64,000 nt of DNA, taken from positions 11,098,001-11,162,000 of the forward strand of contig OZ017766.1 in NCBI GenBank assembly GCA_963969345.1. Reading direction: 5' to 3'. The DNA is from Turbatrix aceti. Its lineage: Eukaryota > Nematoda > Chromadorea > Rhabditida > Panagrolaimidae. The notes below the pieces were generated by a model. It did no database searches. It was not told where the DNA came from and was given only the letters and a program-made list of their open reading frames with translations. This document shows, piece after piece, positions 1 to 10,446 of the stretch. Both the position numbers and the translations under genes were made by a program. Each line of letters starts with the position of its first letter. Position 1 is the stretch's first letter.

Positions 1-622
1 AACCACGCGTGGATGTACCGGAAATCGTTGAAATCGAGGGTAATTCAGTTACAAAAAAATTTTCCTGGGGTTTTAATGTCGCTGTTTGATGCCTATATCA
101 TTATAACAATACTTACTGCATCCCTACCTAAACTTTTTATAACAACACAAGACAATACGACCACGTAACAGACCACCAGGATCCCCTAATCGATGTTGAG
201 GAGCTTGATAGGGAGAATTGGCTTGCAGACTATCAAAGCGCAGGTTGTTTGACCGGGTTGCTACATTTTTTATGTTTGTTATACTGCTAGTAATTAAATA
301 ATACCGTAACTCCTGTATTGGTCAATAACTTAGTCTCCAAAGAATTTTTTTATCAAAGTGGCCCTATCTTTTTGCAGAGCAAAAAAATCCTACTTTGCTT
401 AATTTTTTTATACAACGACTTTGAATCACGGGTATCAGAACGTTATTAGGGTTTCCTGGGACGCTGAATTCATTCCTCAAAACAGAAAAAATAGCATGAC
501 AAAAAATTTTTTTATTGTCCTCGTCTTATATGTATAAATTTTAAAACTGCAAAATTTTTTCTCCAATTTAAAAAAAAATCTCAATTGTATGTATAATATT
601 TATTTATTATCTCTAAATTTCA
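1..622. other. Left-edge DNA, no clear gene
   Basis: No convincing gene. A short plus-strand open stretch at about 3-89 (reads PRVDVPEIVEIEG..) and another at about 140-291 (reads ..DPLIDVEELDRENWLADY..) look mildly coding and could be 3' exons of a gene starting left of the window. The splice phases I tried did not join them. The rest is AT-rich with poly-T/A runs. Confidence 0.2.
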
Positions 623-2095
623 TTAATTAACCAAACATCCTTGATAACTAGCCGTAAATATTGGCTCATGTCTGGAAACATAAATAGTCATGCTCAGTGG
701 ATCAATAACATGCTCCTCAAGTGGTACAGAGTGCGCAGCTTGAATGCATACAACATTGTCAATCTGAGGAATCTTACATCTGTAATGAGTTGGACATTGT
801 TCGGTTTTTGACCTGGATTTCTTCAAATAATCGTAGCAGGAATCAATAACATCGTAATAATAATCCGTCATTGGCTTTAAAATCGAAAGCAAGCCTTTTT
901 TAGAAAACTGTAAAAATCGATTTTCCATGACAGTTGAAAGTTGTTTTGATGACATCTTTTTCCAGTACGGTATATTTTGGGTTGGGGCATTGAAAAAAGA
1001 TGAATCATTATTTTTAGTTGATGATTGCCAATCTCTGAGGTGTACGAAAAATCCATTCGATTTTTCGAGGGTCTGGAGTGGATATTTTGCAGTGTGAAGG
1101 TATGAAAAATGAATCCACGTTGATTCGACTCGGGATGTAATGTGAACGCTTTTGTCAAATTTTTCAGCATTTTCATTGGTTAATTGGATGCTATTCAGAA
1201 TCTTTGGTACATTGTTTTTAAAATCTGTGATCTGAGGAGTAGAAAGTTCTGCTGGCATTCTGGAATAAACAAACGACGATGCCAGAGGGTGAATTCGTGT
1301 TTGTAGCATGAATTCTGAATACAAATCGGTGGTAAATGCAGGAAGCAAAATGTCATCGGGATCGTGGGTTATTATAAATTGCGCTGATTCACGGTAAAGC
1401 AGGTAGCAATCCTGGTGCGCAGCTGCCTGATTACGGTATTCGACATTTGTCCTTAAAGGAACGTTGCCGTTTTGTAGGACAATTTTAGGCACCATCCAGG
1501 GACGAATATCGATGAGTTCAAGATTTTCGTATTCTTTGAGAAGCTTGAATCCATTTTCCAAAATACTCATGACGTAATACACCTGCTTGGAAACACCAAA
1601 AAAAGAATACAACTCAATACTCAGAACGTTGAGCTGCCATCTTTCGTTCAAAAACAAGGGTGAAAGACAGGAAACGACGGAAAATTTTTCTCGAATAGGT
1701 TTTCGAATTGGAAATGACACCATTGAACGCGTATCTTTGATCTGCGTAAAATCAGGGGGTAAAAGAGAAATAAAAGTTGGATTAGGCACAGTATTGCAGT
1801 TGACCAGGTACGTTTGCATTTCGCAATGCGGCTGAATCTTGAATGCATCAGAAGGTGAGACAATGTCATTTTGACTTGATCCAGTGGCATTTTTAGAGTA
1901 ACACTTCCAGACAATTTTTGGCGATAAGTTTGCACGGGCGTTTAGGAGGATGACAGCGGTGTTATTTGGGTAACTAAAATTTTTTTATGATGACATTTTT
2001 TAATGCAAGATTGAACCGTACTATGACGAGATGTTGTAATATGTGGTTGATATAACGATAAGTTCGGCGTTAAAGTTGTTTCTTTGGCTTGTGAT
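623..2095 (-). CDS. Glycosyltransferase family 92 (DUF23) protein, 5' end incomplete
   Basis: Likely Golgi-type GT92 glycosyltransferase. Two exons are clear on the minus strand: 2095-2022, then 1973-623. The intron 2021-1974 starts GTACGG and ends TTTTAG. This intron sits at the same place and phase as one in the GT92 gene at 3003-4923, which supports the model. Visible family features are the TTYYN block before the intron, AVILLNAR just after it, SVVSCLSPLFLNERW, and the acidic motif FIITHDPDDILL, equivalent to the DxDD sugar-nucleotide/metal site. The paralogue keeps HDVDD where this copy has HDPDD. The N-terminal signal-anchor exon is not certain; a candidate ATG exon lies near 2391-2338 but lacks an obvious anchor. 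The two GT92 genes point away from each other and share a roughly 0.9-kb 5' region. Specific acceptor and donor sugars cannot be read from the sequence. Confidence 0.85.
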
Positions 2096-3002
2096 CTAAA
2101 AAATTAATCAATGATATGACGTTTGTTTTGATCCGAAAAACAAAGCTTTGCCTAAATTTTGACAAATAGAGACGGAACCAAAGTTTGTTTACATACTTAA
2201 CAAAAAACTAAATACTTTTTGTGCACGCCCCCCTTTTTTGCTTGAAAATTTCGCTTTTGATTGTATATCAAATCCTGTGAAGAAAGTAAACTGATATAAA
2301 TATAGGCAAAGAGAACGTATTTTTTTATGTAAGAAACCTTGAAAAATTTTTTTGTAACATCAAAACTTTCGGGAACGTGGACCACACGCATTTTGAGTGT
2401 ATTTTATTAGGTTAACAAGTTTCATGGTCTTCAAAAACACCTACACCCTTTGAAACACCGAAATAATTACACGTTTGTTTAGGTAAATTTGCTCAGATTT
2501 TGAACAAGATTGCACTTTCGTTTGAGTTTTTTTTCAAAAACAAATATTTCACATTCATATTAGTAGTATCGGGCATAATTAGTTTTAAAAATGTGGCCCA
2601 TTGAGCAAGCAAAATAAAGAAAAACTCACCAGATAACAAAGAAAAGATGACCCAATCAACAAAATACCAATCAGCAAGTACTGCTTGATTCTTTTGGCAC
2701 GCAGCATTCCAATCGCCATCCGAAGTCTTCTTGTTCAAAGTCAAAATTCTCAGACAGAGGTAAAGACGGACTATCTTGATCAAAATAATCTCGACTTGAC
2801 TTTTACTCTAGAGTTACCGGTCAAAAAACTAGTAGGCGCGTCCGTTATCCCGATGTCGATGCTGATGATAATCTCAGTTACTCTCGTGCGCGCAGAATTA
2901 AACCGGATATACCTCATTTTCTGTCGATATCCACGAGTCGCGTGTAATTTTGTTTTACAAATACCGGAACGTCATCTTTTTTTGTGGGAGTAAATAAGAA
3001 CT
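2096..3002. other. Intergenic region between divergent GT92 genes
   Basis: Shared 5' region of the two GT92 genes. The first exon of the minus-strand gene probably lies here. A plus-strand segment at about 2812-2947 follows a CTCTAG acceptor-like site and has strongly coding-like composition (reads YPDVDADDNLSYSRARR.., ending TAA). I could not link it to a start codon, so it may be an unassigned exon or a remnant. Confidence 0.35.
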
Positions 3003-4923
3003 ATGGTTTTGTACGCCCGAAAGCAAGTCACAAAACTTGTGCGACGGAATAAACTATGTTTGATGCTTGTTGTAGCCCTCTTTGGTTTGTATGTGTTTTT
3101 AAAGGTGGGTTTTAAGTTCGTTCAAAAAAATTGTTGTTTGTTGAAAATGTTTTTAGCCGTCAACAGATCCAGAAGGCATTATATCAGTCATGTCGGTCAC
3201 CTACTACAATACTTCAAAATTGTACAGTACCCTTTATTGTTGCACAGTGTCATTATCCAGTAATTTTTAGTTACAACGAGGATAACGTTGCTGCAATTCT
3301 GATGAGAGGTACATATCCGCTGTCAACAAATCAGGTGTGGTCGTGCATATCCATGAACAAAGACGGCGACATCCACGTATCGCAGACAAGTCCGAGAAGA
3401 GCACATGATTACTACGAACCTCACTGCAGCCTTCATCCCTACGTTGCGACTTGTACAACAATTCAAGATCCAATATCCATATCCATGACCGTTCCTGGGG
3501 GATTTGAAAAAATTCAACTCAAGTGGCGGCCTGCAGTAGCCGAAAAATTACCTGTCGTGTCTTGCGTTAGTTCGCTGTTTTTTGCGGAAAGGTGGCAGGT
3601 GGTAGCGATGAGTATCGAGATGTACGCCTACTTTGGAGTCAATCGCCAGGCTTACTACTTTCTCAGCGGAGCAGACAATATCTTATCCTTGCTTCAGGTA
3701 AGCTTTTATCTTTGTCGGGGATTAATGGCAAATTATTGGCGTTCTGCTCCGAATGCTTATCGTTCTGTTCTGAAAGTTTGGCATTCTGTTCCGAATGTTT
3801 GCTATTCCGTCCTGAATGTTTATCGTTCTGTTCTGAATGCTTGGCGTTCTGTTCTGAATGCATGGTGTTCGATTTCGAACGCTTGGCGTTCTGTTCTGAG
3901 TTTCCAACAATCCGTATTTGCCAAAAAAAAAGTCCCCATCTTTTTTCAGGCCTACAACAACACAAATCCAAAACTCATAGACCTCCACTACTGGTCATTT
4001 CCCCAGCTCAGCGAAATCAATGCCAAACGTCACCTGGCACTCCGCGATCTATCAGGCACCCTCAACGACTGCTACTTCAATTACCGCGAAGCAGCGGACT
4101 TTATCATTGTTCACGACGTAGATGACATTGTACTCGTCCAAGCGGGTAAAGACTACTGGTCCGAATTTAGCCACATCTGGAGATTTCTGCCTCAGACAGG
4201 CTACGTTCACTATGAATCGTATCCTGTAGATATTCGTGCTGCTACTAGCTATGAAAAGTTTTCGCTTAAGGACACAATGGAATCAGCGGTAATCAGCAAT
4301 TTTGTCAAGGGCAAAGGAAAAAGCAGTTATGGAAAATCGGTTTACAATACAAGTTTGGTCGAGAGTATCGACATTCACTGGCCTCATTATTACGAAAAAA
4401 ATCTAACAGCATACAGGGTTCCTCTGCAAGATGGATTTTTATTTCACGCTAGAAACTGGCATTTTGATACTGATGAAAGGGGTTTTGATTCGAGTGTTGT
4501 AAGTTTTTGATTCTTTTTAACTTTAAACACAACAATCAATAATTTTAGGTCAAAAACGCAAACACACAGTACCCAAACCTCAACGCACTTTTAGGCGGCC
4601 ATCATCACCTTGACAACATTGATCGTAACTTCAGAAGCCGAAATTTCACCGATGTTAATTTGAAAGCACTGGTGTCAACGACAAATTACTACAACGTATT
4701 GGATAACTGCATTCAGAGTTATCGTGGATTCGATCAAAGCTTCAGACATGGAATTAAAAAATGTCGAACGTTTTACAACTGCAAGGTCCCTGAAATTACT
4801 GGATTTAAATGCTACCTGACAGAACAACAATTTACGGGTACACAAATTAGTGAAAATTTCAAAGTTTATGTACCTGAATCAGATATACGATTGCTTGTGA
4901 GCGAAAATGGTTGTCAGGTGTAG
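3003..4923 (+). CDS. Glycosyltransferase family 92 (DUF23) protein
   Basis: Five exons: 3003-3104, 3157-3221, 3271-3697, 3950-4498, 4549-4923, giving about 505 aa. Phases agree across all junctions. Exon 1 is a type II signal anchor: a basic start (RKQVTKLVRRNK) then the hydrophobic run LCLMLVVALFGLYVFL, as expected of a Golgi enzyme with a lumenal catalytic domain. Catalytic-domain marks are VTYYNTS, VVSCVSSLFFAERW and FIIVHDVDDIVL, the conserved acidic DxDD motif (near residue 250). The C-terminal part carries several Cys residues (CIQSYRG, CRTFYNCKVPE) shared with the paralogue at 623-2095. Intron 3 contains a minisatellite and stays open in frame. The reaction is inferred from family membership; the substrate is unknown. 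Confidence 0.92.
3738..3900 (+). repeat. 21-bp intronic minisatellite
   Basis: Seven full degenerate 21-bp units plus a partial one, consensus about GGCGTTCTGTTCTGAATGCTT, inside intron 3 (3698-3949) of the GT92 gene. The unit length is a multiple of three and the whole 252-bp intron has no stop in the gene's frame. Confidence 0.9.
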
Positions 4924-4960
4924 GAATAAATCAGAATTTTGACTTTATAAAAAGGGGCGT

Positions 4961-5676
4961 GTCTAACTCAAGGTGTTGCATTTTGTGTAGCGCAAAAATG
5001 TTAATTTGAACTCGTGTAAGATTTTGATGTCATGTAGGTGTCATGTATGTTTGAAAGCTACACGACGACACGAGGCGAGCTACACGACACGACGTTTAGG
5101 AAAGTTTCAAGGCAAAATTTCGATCAGAATGATAACACGTGGAACATTTTTCTATACAATAAAAAAAAAAGAAGTAAAAAATTGTCAAATTTTACATAAT
5201 TTGGCTGTCGAAAAGCGGCATGCCGTGTCGTGTCGTGTAACAGCTACACGATCGCACGAGGCGACGTCGTGTAGCACACAACGATCGTGTCGTGTAGGCA
5301 AATTCAAAGCTACAAGAAACGACGTCGCCTAATAGCTTCGTGTCGTGCGTGCGTGTACACGATTTGCAACACCTTGCACGACACGACGTTTAGGAAAGTT
5401 TCAAGGCAAAATTTCGATCAGAATGATAACACGTGGGACATTTTTCTATACAATAAAAAAAAAGTAAAAAACTGTAAAATGTTACATAATTTGGCTGTCG
5501 AAAAGCGGCATGCCGTGTCGTGTCGTGTAACAGCTACACGATCGCACGAGGCGACGTCGTGTAGCACACAACGATCGTGTCGTGTAGGCAAATTCAAAGC
5601 TAATAGCTTTGCCTCCTAATAGCTTCGTGTCGTGCGTGCGTGTAAAGTACACGATTTGCAACACCTTGGTCTAACT
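4961..5676. mobile_element. hAT-like MITE (copy A) with 8-bp target duplication
   Basis: Element 4969-5668, flanked by identical 8-bp GTCTAACT at 4961-4968 and 5669-5676. The termini are inverted: CAAGGTGTTGC at the left and GCAACACCTTG at the right. The interior holds two tandem copies of an about 290-bp module (around 5085-5330 and 5375-5620) full of short CTACACG/CGTGTAG palindromes. There is no transposase ORF. An 8-bp duplication is the hallmark of the hAT superfamily. Related copies lie at 36587-37028 and, broken, at 13131-14200. Confidence 0.88.
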
Positions 5677-5808
5677 CAGTTCGAAATAAATGGTCGCAAC
5701 CTGTGAGGGGTAAGCGGTCATTTTTTGTTCGTGAACGAACAGTAACAATAAATGTGCTTGCAAACGAACACGAATTCGTTTCTTCGCCTACACATTTTAA
5801 AATGTGTA

Positions 5809-6056
5809 TATCGGAGTTCTGTCCTTCCAATTCCACAACGGAGTTGGACCACGCGAGAACAGAACACGATATTGTTGTTAGGAAGACTCACAAGATGGAT
5901 AGTAGCGTTTATTGAGAACTCCGGAGAAAACAACCGCACGCTACATCTTGGGAAAACAACAATGAATAGGGAAAAAACGTAGGTACGACGATGAAAAGAG
6001 AGACGCGTTCGGGACGTAACGCCAAGCGTTCCCACACTCGGGAAGAATTCCCGACA
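5809..6056. repeat. 5' LTR
   Basis: Left 248-bp long terminal repeat, immediately preceded by GTGTA. Confidence 0.85.
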
Positions 6057-6693
6057 CTGCGCGCCATCGAGCCGCCACCGGCAACTGGCACAGCCAATCT
6101 TGGGGCCGCGGGAGGTCACAATGAAAGGAAGGGGTGGAAAGAGATCAGTCAATCAAGGGGTTACCGTCTTCTGTAGACCAGGTCGCTGTCTTCTGTAGGA
6201 ATGGTCGCTGGTTTCTGTAGGCCATTGTCCGCGCGCCGACTACAGTTTGCCTTCTGTGCTCCGCAGGTGTCCGCCCTTTGTGCTCCGCAGGTGTCTGCAA
6301 CCGCGTCCTGCTTACTGTAGTCGCTGCCTTCTCGTATGACGACTTCTTGCTTCGTCGAGTCCTCAGGTTGCCTCCCTTCACACTCCACCGAGATGTGGAC
6401 GTGTTTCCGGCTCCGGACTTACTACCCTGAGTAGGCTCCCCCCTGTCGCGCCAGTGTGACCTTATCGTTAATCACTGGGAGCAGAATGACGCATCACTCG
6501 CTGCCTTTTCTCCACGACCACCGATTTGGTTCAGCCATTGACTCACGAGCCTTGAAAATACCACTGATGCCTCGAAATACCATGTTGATTGACCGAAATA
6601 CCCTGCGTCCATGCGTCCAGTAGAGAAGAGGCCGGGTTCGTAGAACAGCAGATGCACCCGAAAGTACACCCGCTTCCCGGCCGATGCACCATG

Positions 6694-6941
6694 TATCGGA
6701 GTTCTGTCCTTCCAATTCCACAACGGAGTTGGACCACGCGAGAACAGAACACGATATTGTTGTTAGGAAGACTCACAAGATGGATAGTAGCGTTTATTGA
6801 GAACTCCGGAGAAAACAACCGCACGCTACATCTTGGGAAAACAACAATGAATAGGGAAAAAACGTAGGTACGACGATGAAAAGAGAGACGCGTTCGGGAC
6901 GTAACGCCAAGCGTTCCCACACTCGGGAAGAATTCCCGACA
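6694..6941. repeat. 3' LTR
   Basis: Right 248-bp long terminal repeat, immediately followed by GTGTA. It matches the left LTR by eye over its whole length. Confidence 0.85.
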
Positions 6942-7184
6942 GTGTAGGCGAAGAAACGCAAACAAACATGAATTGATCGTTTTTGTTTGCAAATGAACGT
7001 GCAAGGTTTAGAAATAAAATTTTGCGCGCTAAAAACTAGCATGCAAATTTGGTCATGCGACCTCGATATTGGCATATTCAATGTGAGCCGGCACATCGGA
7101 GTGATCGTCGAAGTCGTTCGCATCTGTATACGCCAGCCTATCGTGTCACAAATGATATTTTTCAGCGATGGAGAATTGCCGACA

Positions 7185-7646
7185 ATGTGTGGGCACATCC
7201 TGCCAATTGTCACTACCTTTGTCATCCTGATCGTAGCCATTGTCAATTGCGGAGGTGGTAAACCATCTAAAGCAGGTTCATCAGCAACTGGTTCATCAGG
7301 ATCAGAAGGACGACCCAAGGCTGCTCCGTGCAATCGGCAGCCATTTGGCGTCGTACCACAGGATCCGCGTATCGAAAATTCAGTTGAAATTCGTTTACCC
7401 CAAAAGCAAGAAGATTTGGTCAGTCTGCGAAGCCGACAAAAAGATCCGAGCGCAAAACCTAAGAAGGGCAAGAAAAAAGAAGATATCGACGCAAAGGCAA
7501 ATCAAAAGAAAACGGGCAAAGAAAAGAAAAAGCAACCCCAGAAGCTTCCCCCGTCCGACATCGTCAAAGTAGGAACCGCGGATTCGGACGACAACATGTG
7601 CCAGAACAACGTTATGGGTGATAGCGTCGAAGAATGCACACAATGA
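7185..7646 (+). CDS. Small membrane-anchored or secreted lysine-rich protein
   Basis: A 153-aa reading frame of unknown function. It opens with a hydrophobic segment (ILPIVTTFVILIVAIVN, residues about 4-20) that could be a signal peptide or anchor. A Cys-Gly-Gly-Gly-Lys junction and a Ser/Gly spacer follow, then a very lysine-rich centre (KKGKKKEDIDAK..) and an acidic tail with two Cys. A splice-acceptor-like TATTTTTCAG ends at 7164, so the message may be trans-spliced there; a short out-of-frame ATG (7167) then precedes this start. The frame stays open upstream to 6987, partly over repeat DNA, so the start is not certain. Confidence 0.55.
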   Translation: MCGHILPIVTTFVILIVAIVNCGGGKPSKAGSSATGSSGSEGRPKAAPCNRQPFGVVPQDPRIENSVEIRLPQKQEDLVSLRSRQKDPSAKPKKGKKKEDIDAKANQKKTGKEKKKQPQKLPPSDIVKVGTADSDDNMCQNNVMGDSVEECTQ

Positions 7647-8328
7647 TTTTTTACTAATTGTAACTTTTTTTGCGGCATTAATAAATTTGGAAATTAATGG
7701 TATTCATTTCGAAATTTCTGGTCAACAATTTGCATCAGAATCGAAAGTTTTTAGATCGATTTGTGTAAAAAAGTTTTTTGGGGACAAATGAGATCAAAAA
7801 TTTGTTTCAGAACCAAAATAAAAAATAAATATTATTTTTGTATCGAAAGTTTCGGAGTTATTGAAAAAATTAGGTTTTTTGGCCGAAATTTCCTTGTTTG
7901 AAAGCAGGTTCTAGATTCGATTGAGACAACATTTTCGAAGCTGTCAAAGAACGTAACGGAGTTTATTTTGAGAACCGACTAAACAAAATGTGAGTGTATC
8001 GAACTTTCAAATTTGAATACAAAGGCCTGAATTTGACTACACAAAAAACAACTGATAACGTGGGAAAAGTCAGTCAATATCAAAATTTGTATGCCAAATA
8101 TATTTTGCATAAAGCAACGATTTTTTCCCCATAAACTTGGTTTTTCCTTCAACAGAAGCACTCATAGATAGATAGGTAGGTAGCTGTTACTCCAGACAGT
8201 TAGTTGCATCTCAGCTCTCGTGCTGGTAGCTGGCTGCCAATTCCAACTGTTGCGGGGTAGCAAGTATCTTCCTTTTATCTTTTTTTTGCTGTCCATTACT
8301 CCGCTGTCCCTTCGATATTCTAACAGCC
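7647..8328. other. Intergenic, AT-rich
   Basis: No coding signal seen. Contains a GATAGATAGGTAGGTAG run near 8167 just upstream of the kinase gene. Confidence 0.5.
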
Positions 8329-9797
8329 ATGCGACATTGTGTAAGTCATATTTTTTTTGTATAACGGGTTTCTAATGTCCTTATGGTTTCAGGAATGTGG
8401 AGCAAATTTAACTGCGACAACCCATGAATCCAGCCGACGCTATCGCAGGCGACGTCATCACGCAGGTGCCGATGTTGATCGACAGTACAACGTCGCAGAC
8501 ACCTATCCACAGGCCGTGGAACCTTCCACCACGCACAACAGCAATCGTCAGCCGGTTGCACTTCATCAGGTGATCAACAACGAAGCACCATCCCCACCAT
8601 CCTACTACGGTACTAGTACCCAAACCCAGTACGGTAACCCTCTGCCTACGGTCGCCGTTACCCACGGTCACAGGCAGCATTCTACGACGTCGATCCTTCG
8701 TCACTATGGATTTGTGACGTCATCATCCAACATCTTGGGCGTCGGACACTACAGTAAGGTTTACTACGCCACGCTCAATGAACACAAGTACGCAGTCAAG
8801 TGCATCAAGCTGAAAAGTGTCGGTCCGGATCTGAGAACTCGGTTTCTTCCGCGTGAGATCAAGTGCTGGAAGAAGGCTAACCATCGTAATATTTGTATGC
8901 TGTATAATCAGTTTTCGTACCAGGATGACTACCTTTTTCTGGTCATGGAGTACTGCAACCGAGGAGATTTGGTGCGTCAGAGCTTTTTTTGGATTTGGAG
9001 GGGTGAATTTTTACGACAATTTGTTTTTTGATTTTTGGGATAAAAAAAATTTCCGTTTGTGAATACAATTTTGTTCGTTTCCGAAGAAATCATAAATAAA
9101 AGTTCGCTGTTTGTTTGCGAACGAACACAGTCAAAAATGTTCGCATTTTTGGAACAAAATTGTTAAAATGTTCGTTTTTGTTCGCGAACTTAAAAAAAAC
9201 TGTTCTGTTCGTCCATCTCACTCAGTCACTCCTTTTATAAAACAAACTTTTTTTTAGCTAACACGCCTCCAAAAGCAGGGCGCTCTTCCCTACGAACACG
9301 GCCGCGCATGGATGTCCCAGCTCCTCTCCGCCATAACTTACCTGCACCAGACGCACCGCATCGCCCATCGCGACATCAAGGCTGAAAACGTGCTCATCGA
9401 CGAGCACAACTCGGTCAAGCTTACTGATTTCGGATTTGCGTGCATCTCGGTGACGAGCACGTCGAACACGTACTGCGGCTCCCGGGCCTACTCGCCTCCC
9501 GAAGTGCTCTGTGGCAGTCCGTACAACGTCTTCAAGGCTGACATCTGGTCTTTCGGGGCTCTGATCTACGTTGCCATGACCAACAGCATGCCATTTATCG
9601 AAAAAGGTGGTGGCAGTGATAACTCCAAGATCATCGAACAGCAACGCAATCGCACGTACACGTGGCCGTCCAAGACAGCCTCGGGTCTTCGCACGACCGT
9701 TGATCTCATGCTCACGTTTGAGGAAACCTATCGACCGTCACTTGCTCAAGTCTGGTGCCTGCCTTTTTTCAGTAATCACACACAGGAAAATCAGTAG
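8329..9797 (+). CDS. TSSK-like serine/threonine protein kinase
   Basis: Exons 8329-8340, 8393-8971 and 9258-9797; 376 aa. The start exon encodes only MRHC and is followed by GTAAGT. An unstructured His/Ser/Thr-rich N-terminus of about 110 residues precedes a complete kinase domain. The domain shows glycine loop GVGHYSKVY, lysine in YAVKCIKL, catalytic HRDIKAEN, metal-binding DFG in LTDFGFA, and SPPE in place of APE. The activation segment TYCGSRAYSPPEVL and FLPREIKCWKKANHRNI resemble testis-specific serine kinases (TSSK), whose nematode relatives are often sperm-expressed. All catalytic residues are present, so activity is expected. Intron 2 contains CGAAC-type repeats. The TSSK assignment is by motif reading; other CAMK-group kinases remain possible. 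Confidence 0.88.
9060..9215. repeat. CGAAC/GTTCG-rich palindromic repeat in kinase intron
   Basis: Intronic stretch with many GTTCG and CGAAC motifs (TTTGCGAACGAACAC, TTTTGTTCGCGAAC). Same family as 9888-10290 and the arms at 5.7-7 kb. Confidence 0.6.
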
Positions 9798-9863
9798 TCT
9801 GGCAATGTGATTTTGACAGTGTGGATTGTAGTGTGTTGGATTGTCTGGTGATTGATTGGATTC

Positions 9864-9869
9864 AATAAA
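9864..9869 (+). terminator. Poly(A) signal for kinase gene
   Basis: AATAAA 67 bp after the kinase stop codon. Confidence 0.5.
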
Positions 9870-9887
9870 GCACGCTCAAAAATTTTG

Positions 9888-10290
9888 AACGAACAGTCGT
9901 TTTTTGTTCGCGAACAAACACGAACATGAACGTTCAACCATTTTGTTTGAAAGCGAATATTTTTGACCATGTGCGCGAACAAACACAAACAAAAAAATTT
10001 CTTACACCAATCGAACGAACGCGAACAGTTTTGCCGCCCTGTTCGCAAACGAACAACGAACAACTAACAGATTATTTTTAACATTTGATGTTTGTCCCTG
10101 ATAGAAAAACGTAAACTGTGGGAGTCGTATGCGTTCGCGAACGCATACAAAAAATCAATTATGTTCGTGAAAGAACACGAACACGAACACGAACAAAAAT
10201 AATCAAATTTGTTCACAAACAAAAAAATTATTTTTTGCGCGGACGAACACGAAAACATGAACATGATTTCGTGTTCGTTCGTTCTTCCAA
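9888..10290. repeat. CGAAC/GTTCG-rich repeat cluster
   Basis: Dense CGAACA/TGTTCG motifs on both strands, including GAACACGAACACGAACACGA and TGTTCGCGAACAAACACG. Fills most of the gap between the kinase and the SET-domain gene. Confidence 0.65.
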
Positions 10291-10446
10291 TTTGGCAATG
10301 CCATACAGCGTGCGCACTTCGGTACTCTGACATTGAAAAGCGCGCGCGTTTGGCAAAGTGCCCCGAATGCATTTTGAGCGCGAAAAGTTTTTTCATCCTT
10401 TTTCTTTGCTTTTCGTCTGTTAGCGTTTCCTGCCATCTTTGCTGCC

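Larger units (their letters stand above)
5809..6941. mobile_element. Short non-autonomous LTR retroelement (TRIM-like)
   Basis: Two 248-bp direct repeats (5809-6056, 6694-6941) flank 637 bp, with a 5-bp target duplication GTGTA at 5804-5808 and 6942-6946. The LTRs start TATCGGAG and end CCCGACA. Reading them side by side I see no difference. The interior has no gag or pol reading frame, only short tandem motifs (CTTCTGTAG, TGCTCCGCAGGTGTC), and no evident polypurine tract. A 5-bp duplication suits BEL/Pao- or gypsy-type integration; the family cannot be fixed. Confidence 0.85.
5709..6990. repeat. Palindromic repeat split by an LTR element
   Basis: Bases 5745-5803 (..CGTTTCTTCGCCTACACATT) are the inverted complement of 6942-6985 (GTGTAGGCGAAGAAACG..). 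Removing the LTR element plus one GTGTA copy joins them into one hairpin with an ACATTTTAAAATGT centre. The arms carry GTTCG/CGAAC motifs like those at 9.1 and 10 kb. Confidence 0.7.

Noticed and set aside
5006..5619. Arg/Cys/Ser-rich frames (also at 36624-36979 and 13346-13727)
   Set aside because: Translations of the CTACACG/CGTGTAG words of the hAT-like MITEs; the same frames recur only because the MITE recurs.
5718..7004. Several 60-150 codon frames on both strands, including near-identical ones at 5718-6152 and 6543-7004
   Set aside because: They are the two LTR copies and palindrome arms read in frame by chance; the duplication is of DNA, not of a gene, and there are no splice or start signals.
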